From: an uncultured Collinsella sp.
GTDB lineage: Bacteria > Actinomycetota > Coriobacteriia > Coriobacteriales > Coriobacteriaceae
Length of the DNA stretch: 64,000 nucleotides
Direction: 5' to 3'
Assembly (NCBI GenBank): GCA_900544115.1
Contig: UQTW01000008.1
Location: 1-64,000, forward strand
The translations under genes and the position numbers were made by a program. Of the stretch, positions 24,279 to 33,421 are shown piece after piece (the first letter of the stretch is position 1; each line of letters opens with the position of its first letter). A model generated the notes under the pieces. The model worked only from the letters and a program-made list of their open reading frames with translations, had not been told where the DNA came from and searched no databases.

Positions 24279-24992
24279 CTAGCCGCCCAGGTAAGCCTTG
24301 CGGACGTTGTCGTCGTGCAGGAGCTCTTGGCCGGTGCCGGTCATGGTGATCTTGCCGGTCTCGAGCACGTAGCCGCGCGTGGCGATTGAAAGCGCCATCT
24401 GGGCGTTCTGCTCGACCAGAAGCACCGTGGTACCGGCCTTGTGCAGGTCCTCGACAATCTGGAAGATCTGCTCAATCAGAATCGGCGCCAGACCCATGGA
24501 AGGCTCATCGAGCATGAGCAGCTTGGGGTTGCTCATAAGGGCGCGCCCCATAACGAGCATCTGCTGTTCGCCGCCCGAAAGGGTGCCGGCGACCTGGCGA
24601 CGGCGCTCCTTAAGGCGCGGGAACTGCTCGTAGACGCGCTCAAGGCCCGGAGCCACCGTGGACTTGGGCTGCGTGTAGGCGCCCATCTCCAGGTTCTCCT
24701 CGACCGTCATCTGCAAAAAGGCGCGACGGCCCTCGGGAACCTGGGCCAGGCCCTTGCCCACCAGTTTATCGGCAGGCGTATGGGTAATGTCCTCGCCCAT
24801 AAACTTGATGGAGCCGGTCTTGGAACGCAGCAGGCCCGAGACGGTTTTAAGCGTTGTAGACTTGCCGGCACCGTTCGCGCCGATCAAGGCCACGATCTCG
24901 CCCTCGTTGACGTTAAAGGAGATGTCCTTGATGGCGTGGATAGCGCCGTACCAGACGTTGATGTTGTAGACGGAAAGCATCGGCTCTGCCAT
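24279..24992 (-). CDS. livF: Branched-chain amino acid ABC transporter ATPase LivF
   Basis: 237-residue ATPase of the hydrophobic amino acid uptake (HAAT) family. Walker A is GANGAGKST, the Q-loop region is GLAQVPEGRRAF, the signature LSGGEQQMLVMGRAL and Walker B LLMLDEPSMGL, with a switch His-less VEQNAQMAL as is usual for LivF. It pairs with LivG on the cytoplasmic face of the LivHM channel. It is the last gene of the minus-strand liv cluster and abuts livG. Confidence 0.96.
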   Translation of the reverse strand: MAEPMLSVYNINVWYGAIHAIKDISFNVNEGEIVALIGANGAGKSTTLKTVSGLLRSKTGSIKFMGEDITHTPADKLVGKGLAQVPEGRRAFLQMTVEENLEMGAYTQPKSTVAPGLERVYEQFPRLKERRRQVAGTLSGGEQQMLVMGRALMSNPKLLMLDEPSMGLAPILIEQIFQIVEDLHKAGTTVLLVEQNAQMALSIATRGYVLETGKITMTGTGQELLHDDNVRKAYLGG

Positions 24993-25853
24993 TTAGTTCT
25001 CCCCCTTATCCTGCTTGCCCAGATACGCCTCGATAACAGCGTCGTTATTCTGGATCTCCTCGGCCGTACCCTTGGCGATGACCTTGCCAAAGTTGAGCAC
25101 GCAGATGCCCTCGCAGATGTTCATGACGAGCGACATGTCATGCTCGATAAGCATGATGGCAATGCCAAAGGTGTCGCGGATCTTGACAATGTTCTCCATG
25201 AGCTCCGCGGTCTCGGACGGGTTCATGCCGGCGGCAGGCTCGTCGAGCAGCAGTAGCTTGGGGTTGGTGGCAAGCGCGCGGACAATCTCCAGACGACGCT
25301 GAGCGCCGTATGGCAGCGATCCGGCCTGCTCGTTTGCCAGGTGCTCCATATCAAAGATGGACAGCAGCTCCATGGCGCGCTCATGGGCGGCCTTCTCGTG
25401 CTTCCAATACGTCGGCAGGCGCAGCACGCCCTCAAAGCCGGAGTAGCGCTCCTGGTTATGCAGGCCGACCTTAACGTTATCCTCCACCGTCATGGTGTTG
25501 AACAGGCGAATGTTCTGGAATGTACGGGCAATACCCATGCGGTTGACCTGATAGACCGACTTGCCCGAGGTGTCCTCGCCGTCGAGCAGGATGGTGCCGT
25601 GCGTGGGCTGGTACACCTTGGTGAGCAGGTTGAAGACCGTGGTCTTACCGGCACCGTTAGGGCCGATCAAACCGGCGATCTCGGTCTTACCGATGGTCAG
25701 GCTAAAGTCGTCTACTGCCTTAAGGCCGCCAAATTCAATGCCCAAGTGGATGCACTCGAGCGCCGGGCGCTGGCCCAGGTCGCGATCGGGAACGATGGCG
25801 CCAGAAGGATACGGGACCATCTTGCCCTTGTTGAACTCAAACTTACTGGGCAT
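24993..25853 (-). CDS. livG: Branched-chain amino acid ABC transporter ATPase LivG
   Basis: 286-residue second ATPase. It shows Walker A GPNGAGKTT, the LivG-specific GIARTFQNIRLF after the Q-loop, Walker B LLLLDEPAAGMNPSE and the switch His in LIEHDMSLVM. The signature motif reads SLPYGAQRRLEIVRAL, the usual LivG form. The start at 25853 is chosen because AAGGAGGTGG precedes that ATG by 7 nt; the gene overlaps the livM 3' end by 11 nt, indicating translational coupling. Confidence 0.95.
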   Translation of the reverse strand: MPSKFEFNKGKMVPYPSGAIVPDRDLGQRPALECIHLGIEFGGLKAVDDFSLTIGKTEIAGLIGPNGAGKTTVFNLLTKVYQPTHGTILLDGEDTSGKSVYQVNRMGIARTFQNIRLFNTMTVEDNVKVGLHNQERYSGFEGVLRLPTYWKHEKAAHERAMELLSIFDMEHLANEQAGSLPYGAQRRLEIVRALATNPKLLLLDEPAAGMNPSETAELMENIVKIRDTFGIAIMLIEHDMSLVMNICEGICVLNFGKVIAKGTAEEIQNNDAVIEAYLGKQDKGEN

Positions 25854-26931
25854 CGACTGCCACCTCCTTCTTGGAAGCAAAGCGGTCCTTAATGCGTGCG
25901 AAGAACGCCTTGAGCTGCGGGTTGTTGGTAAAGATCATGACCAGGATCAGCACGATGGCGTAGATGAGCATGCGGTAGTCCGAGAACTGACGGAGCAGCT
26001 CGGGAAGCACCGTGAGCAACGCCGCCGCGATGACGGAGCCGCGCATATTGCCCAGACCGCCCAGGACCACGAACACCAGGATGAGGATGGACGTGTTGAA
26101 GTCGAACTTGGTAGCGGAAAGCTGCGAGAAGTTACCGCCGAAGAGGGCTCCGGCAGCGCCGGCGAGAGCGGCGGAAACCACGAAGGCGATCATGCGGTAC
26201 TCGGTGACGGAGATGCCCACGGACTCGGCAGCGATCTTGTTGTCGCGCACGGCCATAATGGCACGGCCGGTACGGCTGCGAACCAGGTTGAGTACGATCA
26301 CGAGCGCAACCATGACCAGGATGGCACCGGCGAGGAAGGTCGAGTACGTCGACACGCCCGAGGCGCCCTGCGCGCCCTTGATGATGGCGGTGCCGTCCTC
26401 GAGCAGGTGCAGGTCGTCGATCGTGGAGTTACCCGTGATGTTAAAGATCACGTGCAGGCCGCGGGAGTCGACGCCCACGATAAGGCAAGTAACGATCTCT
26501 TTGATGATCTCGCCAAAAGCCAGGGTCACGATGGCCAGATAGTCGCCGCTCAGGCGCAGGACCGGGATGCCGATCAAGAAGCCCAAGATGGCAGCGGCGA
26601 TAGCACCGACCACGATGCTGATGATAAGGCGCACCGGATCGGAGGGAACGGCGCTCTCGAGGGCGACCGCGGTGACGATGCCCGTGTAGGCGCCGACGCT
26701 CATAAAGCCCGCGTGGCCCAGCGACAAGTCGCCCGCAATACCGACGACGAGGTTGAGCGAGATGGCCATAACGATGTAGGCCGTGATGGGAACCAGCTGA
26801 CCGGCGATCATGCGCGGGATCATATGGTTGGACTGCATAAAGAACACGATGGCGAATGCCACGATGCACATGGCGTACGTGACAAAGTCGTGACGCGTCT
26901 GCTTGTCTTTAAGGAACTTCATAACGCTCAC
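25843..26931 (-). CDS. livM: Branched-chain amino acid ABC permease LivM
   Basis: Roughly 360-residue membrane protein with about nine helices. LivM landmarks include SLNLVVGIAGDLSLGHAGFM, GDYLAIVTLAFGEI and the cytoplasmic coupling loop around GRAIMAVRDNKIAAESVGI. It dimerises with LivH to form the channel. A GTG at 26931 follows the livH stop directly; an ATG at 26922 behind GGTG is an equally good start. Confidence 0.94.
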   Translation of the reverse strand: MSVMKFLKDKQTRHDFVTYAMCIVAFAIVFFMQSNHMIPRMIAGQLVPITAYIVMAISLNLVVGIAGDLSLGHAGFMSVGAYTGIVTAVALESAVPSDPVRLIISIVVGAIAAAILGFLIGIPVLRLSGDYLAIVTLAFGEIIKEIVTCLIVGVDSRGLHVIFNITGNSTIDDLHLLEDGTAIIKGAQGASGVSTYSTFLAGAILVMVALVIVLNLVRSRTGRAIMAVRDNKIAAESVGISVTEYRMIAFVVSAALAGAAGALFGGNFSQLSATKFDFNTSILILVFVVLGGLGNMRGSVIAAALLTVLPELLRQFSDYRMLIYAIVLILVMIFTNNPQLKAFFARIKDRFASKKEVAVDAQ

Positions 26932-27813
26932 CTACACCTTCTCGGGGACGTACTTGCCCAAGAGGCCGGCAGGCTTGACGAGCAGGACGATAATCAAAAC
27001 ACCAAAGACGATGGAGTTGGCAAGGCTCGTGGAAATGTAAGCCTGAGCCATCGCCTCGATGATGCCGATGAGAATACCGCCGACAAAGGCACCGGGGATG
27101 GAGCCGATGCCGCCGAAAACGGCAGCGTCGAAGGCCTTGATGCCAGGCATGGCGCCCGTGGTGGGCTGCAACACCGGCGAGTAGGAGCACAGGAGCACGC
27201 CGGCGATGGCGGCAAGGGCAGAGCCGATGGCAAACGTCATCGAGATGGTGCGGTTGACGTTGATGCCCATGAGCTGAGCGGCGGCCTTGTCCTCGGACAC
27301 GGCGCGCATGGCCTTGCCCATCTTGGTCTTACCTGTAAAGAACATCAGGCCGGCCATGATAACCAGGCAGGCGACGATGGTGACGAGCGAGACGGCGCTT
27401 ACGTTAAACTTGGCCAAGAACTCCGGAACCTGGAAGGTGACGAGCGAAGTAAAGTTCTTGGGCGTGGCGCCCCACAGGAGCTGCGCGGCGTTCTGCAGGA
27501 AGTAGGACACGCCGATGGCCGTGATCAGAACGGCCAGCGGGCCCGCCTGACGCAGCGGCTTGTATGCCAGACCCTCGATGAGAACACCGAGAACCGTGCA
27601 GACCACACAAGAGAGAATTACAGATGCCCAGCCCGGGAGGCCGAGATACGACGTGGCGCAGAACGAGACATAGGCACCGACCATGATGACGTCGCCGTGA
27701 GCGAAGTTGAGCATCTTGGCGATACCGTAGACCATGGTGTAGCCCAACGCGATGATGGCGTAGACGCTGCCCATGGACAGGCCGTTGACCAGGTATTGGA
27801 TAAAGACCGTCAT
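26932..27813 (-). CDS. livH: Branched-chain amino acid ABC permease LivH
   Basis: 293-residue permease with the LivH features YAIIALGYTMVYGIAKMLNF, AHGDVIMVGAY and GRAMRAVSED-like coupling loop (KMGKAMRAVSEDKAAAQLMG). The FGGIGSIPGAFVGG segment in the second half is also typical. Upstream in-frame codons reach 27906, but GGGG nine bases before the ATG at 27813 and the family N-terminus support this start. Two hairpins separate it from the binding-protein gene, so it is probably expressed at a lower level. Confidence 0.94.
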   Translation of the reverse strand: MTVFIQYLVNGLSMGSVYAIIALGYTMVYGIAKMLNFAHGDVIMVGAYVSFCATSYLGLPGWASVILSCVVCTVLGVLIEGLAYKPLRQAGPLAVLITAIGVSYFLQNAAQLLWGATPKNFTSLVTFQVPEFLAKFNVSAVSLVTIVACLVIMAGLMFFTGKTKMGKAMRAVSEDKAAAQLMGINVNRTISMTFAIGSALAAIAGVLLCSYSPVLQPTTGAMPGIKAFDAAVFGGIGSIPGAFVGGILIGIIEAMAQAYISTSLANSIVFGVLIIVLLVKPAGLLGKYVPEKV

Positions 27814-27859
27814 GTTCCACATCCCCCTTTCGAATAGGTTTCCAGTTGATGTATGAAAC

Positions 27860-27920
27860 AGGGACGTTACATCGTCCCTAGATACCAAGCAAGCAGGGAA
27901 GGCCAAAACCTCCCCTGCTT
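27860..27920 (-). other. Two stem-loops between livK and livH
   Basis: In minus-strand order: AAGCAGGG/CCCTGCTT (8 bp, 27891-27920), then AGGGACG/CGTCCCT (7 bp, 27860-27879) followed by GTTTC. Such intercistronic hairpins commonly let a binding-protein mRNA segment accumulate over the downstream permease messages. Confidence 0.55.
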
Positions 27921-27952
27921 GGGATCAAAACCGCTCTATGTAAGGCGGCCTA

Positions 27953-29140
27953 TTAGGCCTGTACGTACTTGCCGTCGGTAATGACGTACGCCGTCGGGTC
28001 CTTCTGGACCTGACCCTTGTCGTTCCAGGAGAGCTTGCCAGTCAGGCCGTCAACAGTAATCTTGAGCATAGCCTCGGGAAGCTTCTCGGCAACCTCGGTG
28101 GGGTCGGCGTCGACGCCCAGGCCGGCCTCCTTAAGAGCCTCGACCACAGCATGCACGCCGTCGTAGGCGTCGGCGGCAAACTGGTCGGGGGTATCGCCGT
28201 ACTTATCCTTGTAAGCGTTGACGAAGTCGGCATTCTTCTCGTCGTCGGCGGAGAACGGGGTCATGAGCAGCAGACCCTCGGCAAGAGAGGTGTCGAAGCC
28301 CTCAACGCCCAGGATGCCGTCCATGCCGTCGCAGCCCATCATCTTGACGTCGTAGCCCATGTCCTTGGCGTTCTTGAGCAGGACGGACGCCGGCGTGTAG
28401 TAGATCGGCGCAAAGATCATGGTGGCGCCTGCCTGCTTGGCCTTGGTCAGCTGGTTGGTAAAGCTCGTGGCGGAGTCGTCCTTAAAGGTCTCCTCGTCGA
28501 CAATCTCAAGCTTAGACTTAGCGGCCTGGGCCTTAAAGGAATCTGCGATGCCCGAAGAATAGGCGTCGCCGGAGTTATAGAACAGCACGAACTTCTCGTT
28601 CGCATACTTCTCTGCCAGGAACTTGGCAGCGTTGACACCTTGGTTGGGGTCGGTAAAGCAAACCTGGAAGACGCAATCCTTGCCCTTGGTAACGTCCTCG
28701 GAGGACGCGGACGGGGTGATCATGAACGTCTCGGGGTCGTTGCCGCACTCGGCGGCAACGGCGACCGACGCACCCGTGGTGGTCGGACCGACGAGGGCCT
28801 GCATGCCCCAGTCGAGCAGGGTGTTGAAGGCGTTGACGGCCTTCTCGCCGTCCGCCTGGTCGTCCTCGGCCTTGCTGACAAGCGGCAGCTCCTTAGTCGA
28901 GAAATCCTTGCAGCCAAGCTCGACAGCCTGTGTAACGGACTTGCCGTAGGACGCGTTGGCGCCGGTCAGCGGGCCGATGGTGCCGATCTTAAACGAAGCG
29001 TCGCCCGACGCGGAACCGCTGTCGCCGCCGTTGGAGGAGCAGCCAGCTAGAATGGACATCGCCCCCAGACCTGCTGCGCTCGCGATAACGCTCCTGCGAT
29101 TCATAACAGGGTTCAATGACTTACCGGTGAGGCTCGACAT
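27953..29140 (-). CDS. livK: Branched-chain amino acid substrate-binding lipoprotein, copy 1
   Basis: 395-residue type I periplasmic-binding-fold protein that captures amino acids outside the membrane and feeds LivHM. The N-terminus has an NRRSVIASAAGLG Tat-like region and a lipobox LAGC, so it should be lipid-anchored. A Gly/Ser linker follows, and the mature part starts FKIGTIGPLTGANASYG, typical of LivK/LivJ. GAGAGGAGA before the ATG at 29140 fixes the start. It is a close paralogue of the next gene. Confidence 0.94.
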   Translation of the reverse strand: MSSLTGKSLNPVMNRRSVIASAAGLGAMSILAGCSSNGGDSGSASGDASFKIGTIGPLTGANASYGKSVTQAVELGCKDFSTKELPLVSKAEDDQADGEKAVNAFNTLLDWGMQALVGPTTTGASVAVAAECGNDPETFMITPSASSEDVTKGKDCVFQVCFTDPNQGVNAAKFLAEKYANEKFVLFYNSGDAYSSGIADSFKAQAAKSKLEIVDEETFKDDSATSFTNQLTKAKQAGATMIFAPIYYTPASVLLKNAKDMGYDVKMMGCDGMDGILGVEGFDTSLAEGLLLMTPFSADDEKNADFVNAYKDKYGDTPDQFAADAYDGVHAVVEALKEAGLGVDADPTEVAEKLPEAMLKITVDGLTGKLSWNDKGQVQKDPTAYVITDGKYVQA

Positions 29141-29411
29141 GCGGCTCTCCTCTCAAATCTCGTCGGGTTTCGGTTACCCGACAGGCCATCCTTCGCCGTG
29201 TTCGGCGTTCGCAAAATACTAGACGCTTTAGTTAAGGAAAGTGGCGATTATTTCAACTTTTCTTTGGATTTGTTCGTTTATCCATAATTCTGCGTATTTC
29301 TATTACTTTATGCAGTAATGCCACTTTATTGTGTGAAAGTAATGTTTCCGTTCTGTTACAGGCGTCCCTGCCCTGAATAAAACGGCCTCACCGGTCGCGC
29401 TTTATGCGCAC

Positions 29412-30578
29412 TTAGGCGGCGATGTACTTGCCGTCCTGAATCACATAGGCTGTGGCGGGCTTTTCGACCTGGCCCTTGTCGTTCCACGTCAGCTCGCCCG
29501 TCAGGCCCTCGATCTTGATCTTGCGCATGGCGTGGGCAAGGTCGTCGGCAATATCGGCACCGTCAGCCGTAATGTCGATGCCCGCTTTATCGATAGCCTC
29601 GGCAATCGCATGGACGCAGTCATAGGCATCGGCGGCAAACTGATTGGGCGTCTCGTCGTAGGCGTCCTTATAGGCCTTGACGAAGTCGGCGTTCTTCTCA
29701 TCGTCAGCAGAGAACGGGGTCATGAGCAGCACGCCCTCGGCAAGAGAGGTATCGAAGCCCTCAACGGAGAGCAGGCCGTCCATGCCGTCGGTGCCCATAA
29801 GCGTCATGTCGTATCCCATGTCCTTGGCGTTCTTGAGCAAAACGGACGCCGGCGTGTAATAGATCGGAGCAAAGATAAGCGTGGCGCCGGCCTCCTTGGC
29901 CTTGGTGAGCTGGTTGGTAAAGCTCGTGGAGGAGTCGTCCTTAAAGGTCTCGGTATCGACGACATCAAGTTTGGACTCCTTGGCCTGCTCGGCAAAGGCA
30001 TCGGCAACACCCGAGCTGTACGTATCGCCGGAGTTGTAGAACAGGGCGATCTTGGCGTCTGCATACTTCTCGGCCAAGAACTTCGCGGCGCTGGCACCCA
30101 TGGTGGGATCGGTGAAGCAAACCTGAAAGACCGTTGTCTTATCCTTGGTCACGTCGAGCGACGAGGCCGAAGGCGTGACCATGAGCATATCGTCGGCAAT
30201 CTCGCCCGAGACGGCGACGGCAGCACCGGTGGTGACGGGGCCGACGAGCGCCTGCATGCCCCAGTCGCACAACGTATTGAAGGCGTTGATGGCCTTCTCG
30301 CCGTCGGCGACATCGTCCTCGGACTTAAGCGAGAGTTTGAGGTCCTTGGTCGAGAAATCCTTGGCGGCAAGCTTGGCACCCTTCTCGGCCGAAACGCCAT
30401 AGGTTGCCGCGGCGCCGGTCAGAGGGCCGATGACACCGATCTTGAAGGTCTTGCCGTCATCGGCGGAGCCGCCGTCCGAGCCACCCGACGAACAACCAGC
30501 GAGTGCCGCGGTGCTGCCGAGCGCCGCGGCGCCGGCGAGAAAGTTCCTTCGGCTGAGCGTGCTGTTGATGTTGAACAT
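29412..30578 (-). CDS. livK: Branched-chain amino acid substrate-binding lipoprotein, copy 2
   Basis: 388-residue paralogue of the previous gene, with TLSRRNFLAGAAALG (twin-arginine type), lipobox LAGCSS and mature start FKIGVIGPLTGAAATYG. Long stretches are identical to copy 1 (for example APIYYTPASVLLKNAKDMGY), while ligand-contact regions such as DMLMVTPSASSLDV differ. The pair may widen the substrate range of one LivFGHM transporter. It is the first gene of the cluster. The 271-bp gap to copy 1 is AT-rich and probably holds a second promoter (a minus-strand TAGTAT lies at 29217-29222). Confidence 0.93.
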   Translation of the reverse strand: MFNINSTLSRRNFLAGAAALGSTAALAGCSSGGSDGGSADDGKTFKIGVIGPLTGAAATYGVSAEKGAKLAAKDFSTKDLKLSLKSEDDVADGEKAINAFNTLCDWGMQALVGPVTTGAAVAVSGEIADDMLMVTPSASSLDVTKDKTTVFQVCFTDPTMGASAAKFLAEKYADAKIALFYNSGDTYSSGVADAFAEQAKESKLDVVDTETFKDDSSTSFTNQLTKAKEAGATLIFAPIYYTPASVLLKNAKDMGYDMTLMGTDGMDGLLSVEGFDTSLAEGVLLMTPFSADDEKNADFVKAYKDAYDETPNQFAADAYDCVHAIAEAIDKAGIDITADGADIADDLAHAMRKIKIEGLTGELTWNDKGQVEKPATAYVIQDGKYIAA

Positions 30579-30829
30579 GGTGTCCCCCTTTTTCGCTGGC
30601 CGCAGTGCGGTCGTCTTGCGGTACGGGGCAAACCTTATGGCGCAAACGTTGACAGTTTGTTACGGAGTTCCGTTTGTAGCGAGCATGTTTCCAATGTTTC
30701 CGCAGCGTTTCGGGGGTGCCGTTTTGTGCGACTCCTGTTGCCTGGCGAGCACGCGCCCTCGGTTCACGCTAGAATGCACTCAACCTTTAAGCGGTTAATC
30801 CATCCATAAGATGCACGAAGGAGCTATCT

Positions 30830-32173
30830 ATGAGCGAATCCCTGCGCACCGTGAACGTCGGTCTGATCGGTCTGGGAACCGTCGGCGGCGGCGTGGCCCG
30901 TCTGATCAAGAGCCACCACGATGAGTACCTGGCAGCCTACGGCATCGACCTTAAGCTGACCCGCGCCTGCGCGCTTGCCTGGGAGCAGGCCGAGGCAGCC
31001 GGTATTGAGCACGAGGCCTTTACGAGTGACTGGCATGACGTCGTCACCGACCCCGCCGTCGACATCGTCGTCGAGCTGATTGGCGGCGAGCACCCCGCGA
31101 CCGAGATCTTCACCACCGCCTTTGAGCACGGCAAGCACGTCGTCTCTGCCAACAAGGCCCTGCTGGGCCGCCATGTCGAGACGCTCGCCGAGAAGGCGCG
31201 CGCGTGCGGCGTGCAGATTAAGTGCGAGGCCAGCTGCGGCGGCGGCATCCCCATCGTGAGCACGCTCGAGCACGACCTGGTGGGCAACAAGATCCTGACC
31301 ATCGCCGGCATTCTCAACGGTACCACCAACTATATCCTGTCGCGCATGGACGCCGAGGGCGCCGATTACGCCGACGTACTTGCCGACGCACAGGCCAAGG
31401 GCTATGCCGAGGCCGACCCGTCCGCCGACGTCGACGGCTTCGATGCCGCCAGCAAGACGGCCATCCTCGCCTCCATCGGCTTTGGCACCCGCGTTACCAC
31501 CGATGATGTGTACCAGCAGGGTATCCGCACCATCGGCGCCGAGGACATCGCCCAGGCCCGCGAGCTCGGCTACACCATCAAGCTGCTCGGCATCGCCCGC
31601 AACACCGACGCTGGCGTCGACGTTCGCGTGCATCCCACGCTGATCCCCGCAGACCATATGCTTGCCAAGGTCAACGGCGCCATGAACGCCGTCTACGTGG
31701 TAGGCGACGCCGTGGGCGAGACCATGTTCTACGGCGCGGGCGCAGGCTCCTTCCCCACCGCGAGCGCCGTCGTGGGCGATATCCTGTCGCTCTCCGAGCA
31801 GATCAGCCGCGGCGTGGCTCCGCTGCCCGAGATTGAGCCCTATGGCCACAACCTCACCTTTAAGCCCATGGACGAGCTCCAGACCAAGTACTATGTGCGC
31901 CTGAAGGTCGCCGACCGCGTGGGCGCCCTGTCCGAGACAGTCGACATCTTTGCCAAGCACAACATCTCGATCTCGCTCATCAACCAGGTCGAGGACGGCA
32001 AGTCGGGCGTCAGTGATGCCTGCTCGGTCATCTTCCTGACGCACCGCGCGCTCGAGAAGGACGTCCAAGCCGCCGCCGCCGAGCTTGCCGGCGTCGACTG
32101 CGTGGCCGAGGTCGCCAACGTCCTGCGCATCGAGGACGTCGAGGCCTGGACCGAAGGCGTTATGGCGAACTAG
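30830..32173 (+). CDS. hom: Homoserine dehydrogenase
   Basis: Reduces aspartate semialdehyde to homoserine for threonine and methionine synthesis. The 447-residue product has an NAD(P)-binding GLIGLGTVGGGVARL N-terminus, the catalytic domain with GILNGTTNYILSRM and the Lys/Glu-containing YADVLADAQAKGYAEADPSADVDG motif. A C-terminal ACT domain starts near YYVRLKVADRVGALSE and implies threonine feedback inhibition. AAGGAG precedes the ATG. It is a single gene with its own terminator; the 251-bp upstream gap shows no riboswitch that I recognise. Confidence 0.96.
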   Translation: MSESLRTVNVGLIGLGTVGGGVARLIKSHHDEYLAAYGIDLKLTRACALAWEQAEAAGIEHEAFTSDWHDVVTDPAVDIVVELIGGEHPATEIFTTAFEHGKHVVSANKALLGRHVETLAEKARACGVQIKCEASCGGGIPIVSTLEHDLVGNKILTIAGILNGTTNYILSRMDAEGADYADVLADAQAKGYAEADPSADVDGFDAASKTAILASIGFGTRVTTDDVYQQGIRTIGAEDIAQARELGYTIKLLGIARNTDAGVDVRVHPTLIPADHMLAKVNGAMNAVYVVGDAVGETMFYGAGAGSFPTASAVVGDILSLSEQISRGVAPLPEIEPYGHNLTFKPMDELQTKYYVRLKVADRVGALSETVDIFAKHNISISLINQVEDGKSGVSDACSVIFLTHRALEKDVQAAAAELAGVDCVAEVANVLRIEDVEAWTEGVMAN

Positions 32174-32204
32174 CCCAACGCTCGCCTAGCAATACGCGCC
32201 TTGA

Positions 32205-32240
32205 GGGCTCCCGTCCGATGTGGGACGGGAGCCCTTTTGT
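32205..32240 (+). terminator. Terminator of hom
   Basis: Perfect 12-bp stem GGGCTCCCGTCC/GGACGGGAGCCC with a 6-nt loop followed by TTTTGT, about 30 bp after the hom stop. Confidence 0.9.
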
Positions 32241-32387
32241 CACCTGCCCTAAGCATAACGGCAGAGCATATTTGCGCGAGCCGCTCATCGGTAACGCGGG
32301 CTACCGTTCACCGATATGCAAACGCGGCCGATTCCGACTACCGCTACGCTGTGCTGCGAATGTCCGCCCGCGATGAGAGGAAGCACC

Positions 32388-33137
32388 ATGTTGCTCGAGG
32401 GCAAGAAAGCAATCATCACCGGAGGCACACGCGGTATCGGCTATGCCATCGCCTGCCGTTTTATCGAGGAAGGCGCTGCCGTCACCGTCTTTGGCTCGCG
32501 CCAAGAGACTGCCGACACGGCCGTTGAGAAGCTGACAGCCGCCTATCCCGACGCCAAGGTCTGGGGTCGCTCCTGCGATCTCACCTCGCTCGAGGCCGTG
32601 ACTGAGGCCTTTACGCAGACTGCAGCCGACATGGGCGGCTTGGACACGGTCGTCAACAATGCCGGTATCTCCCAGCGTTCACCCCTCTTGGACTACACGG
32701 CCGAGGAGTTCGCAAAGGCCATGGACCTTAACGTCGTCGCCGTCTTTAATGGCCACCAGGCTGCCGCCAAGATCATGACCGAGGCCGGCCACGGCGGCAC
32801 CATCACTACCACAAGCTCGATGGTCGCCAAGTACGGCCAGCCCTCCGGCGTCGGTTACCCCACGTCCAAGTTTGCCGTCAACGGTATGGTCCAGTCGCTC
32901 TCGCGCGAGCTCGCTCCCATGGGCATCCGCGTCAACGCCGTCGCCCCCGGCGTGACTAAGACCGACATGGTCGCCAACCTGCCCGAAGAGGTCATCAAGC
33001 CCATCATCGCCACCATTCCGCTGGGTCGCATGGGCGAGCCCGAGGATGTCGCCAACGCCTTTGTTTTCCTGGCGAGCGACATGTCCTCCTATGTCACGGG
33101 CGCCGTGCTCCCCGTCGACGGAGCCGCCCGCTCCTAA
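32388..33137 (+). CDS. SDR family oxidoreductase (FabG-like)
   Basis: 249-residue classical short-chain dehydrogenase. The cofactor motif is TGGTRGIG, followed by NNAGIS and the catalytic Ser in TTSSMVAKYG. The active site YPTSK replaces the usual YxxxK with intact Tyr and Lys. The C-terminus has APGVTKTDM and YVTGAVLPVDGA. It resembles 3-oxoacyl-ACP reductase and glucose/hydroxysteroid dehydrogenases, but the substrate cannot be read from sequence. GAGGAAG before the ATG at 32388 sets the start. It does not resemble the known 7-beta-hydroxysteroid dehydrogenase of Collinsella as I recall it. Confidence 0.85.
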   Translation: MLLEGKKAIITGGTRGIGYAIACRFIEEGAAVTVFGSRQETADTAVEKLTAAYPDAKVWGRSCDLTSLEAVTEAFTQTAADMGGLDTVVNNAGISQRSPLLDYTAEEFAKAMDLNVVAVFNGHQAAAKIMTEAGHGGTITTTSSMVAKYGQPSGVGYPTSKFAVNGMVQSLSRELAPMGIRVNAVAPGVTKTDMVANLPEEVIKPIIATIPLGRMGEPEDVANAFVFLASDMSSYVTGAVLPVDGAARS

Positions 33138-33179
33138 GGAGCCACAAGCTTTGGCTTCAAGCTTCAACATAGCTCAACC

Positions 33180-33224
33180 AAAAAGGCGCGCCGTCTGAAT
33201 CAACTGCAGACAGCGCGCCTTCTC
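33180..33224. terminator. Bidirectional terminator after the SDR gene
   Basis: AAGGCGCGC-C-GTCTG pairs with CAGAC-A-GCGCGCCTT. On the minus strand it is followed by TTTTTGG, on the plus strand by CTCCTGTT. It separates the SDR gene from the convergent antiporter gene. Confidence 0.8.
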
Positions 33225-33244
33225 CTGTTATGAAAGGGAAACTA

Positions 33245-33420
33245 TGTCCCAGTATTTCGGATCAGAACGGGGCACGGTTTCCCCCAGGACCTCCTTGCGG
33301 AAACTGCATCCCACTCTGAGCGCCCATTCCGGGACACAGCTTCCCAACGGCCCCCGTTTCGGAAACCACATCCCGTTCCGAGCCTTCAAAGCGGGACGCG
33401 GCTTCCCCGAGAAAGTATCG
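33245..33420. repeat. Three degenerate 62-bp tandem repeats
   Basis: Units start at 33245 (TGTCCC), 33307 (CATCCC) and 33369 (CATCCC), exactly 62 bp apart. Each has a second anchor about 25 bp in (GGGCACGGTTTCCC, GGGACACAGCTTCCC, GGGACGCGGCTTCCC) that is nearly palindromic. The GGAAACTGCATCCC/GGAAACCACATCCC junctions are also shared. It fills the 3' flank of the antiporter gene. A plus-strand frame crosses it, but its composition and repetition argue against a protein. Confidence 0.6.
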
Positions 33421-33421
33421 A

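Noticed and set aside
25561..27837. A 758-codon plus-strand frame opposite livG, livM and livH
   Set aside because: The translation is a run of His/Asp/Gly/Arg typical of antisense frames. The minus-strand ABC genes explain the region fully.
30648..30653. TTGACA as -35 box for hom
   Set aside because: No acceptable -10 follows at 16-18 nt, and it lies about 180 bp from the start codon.
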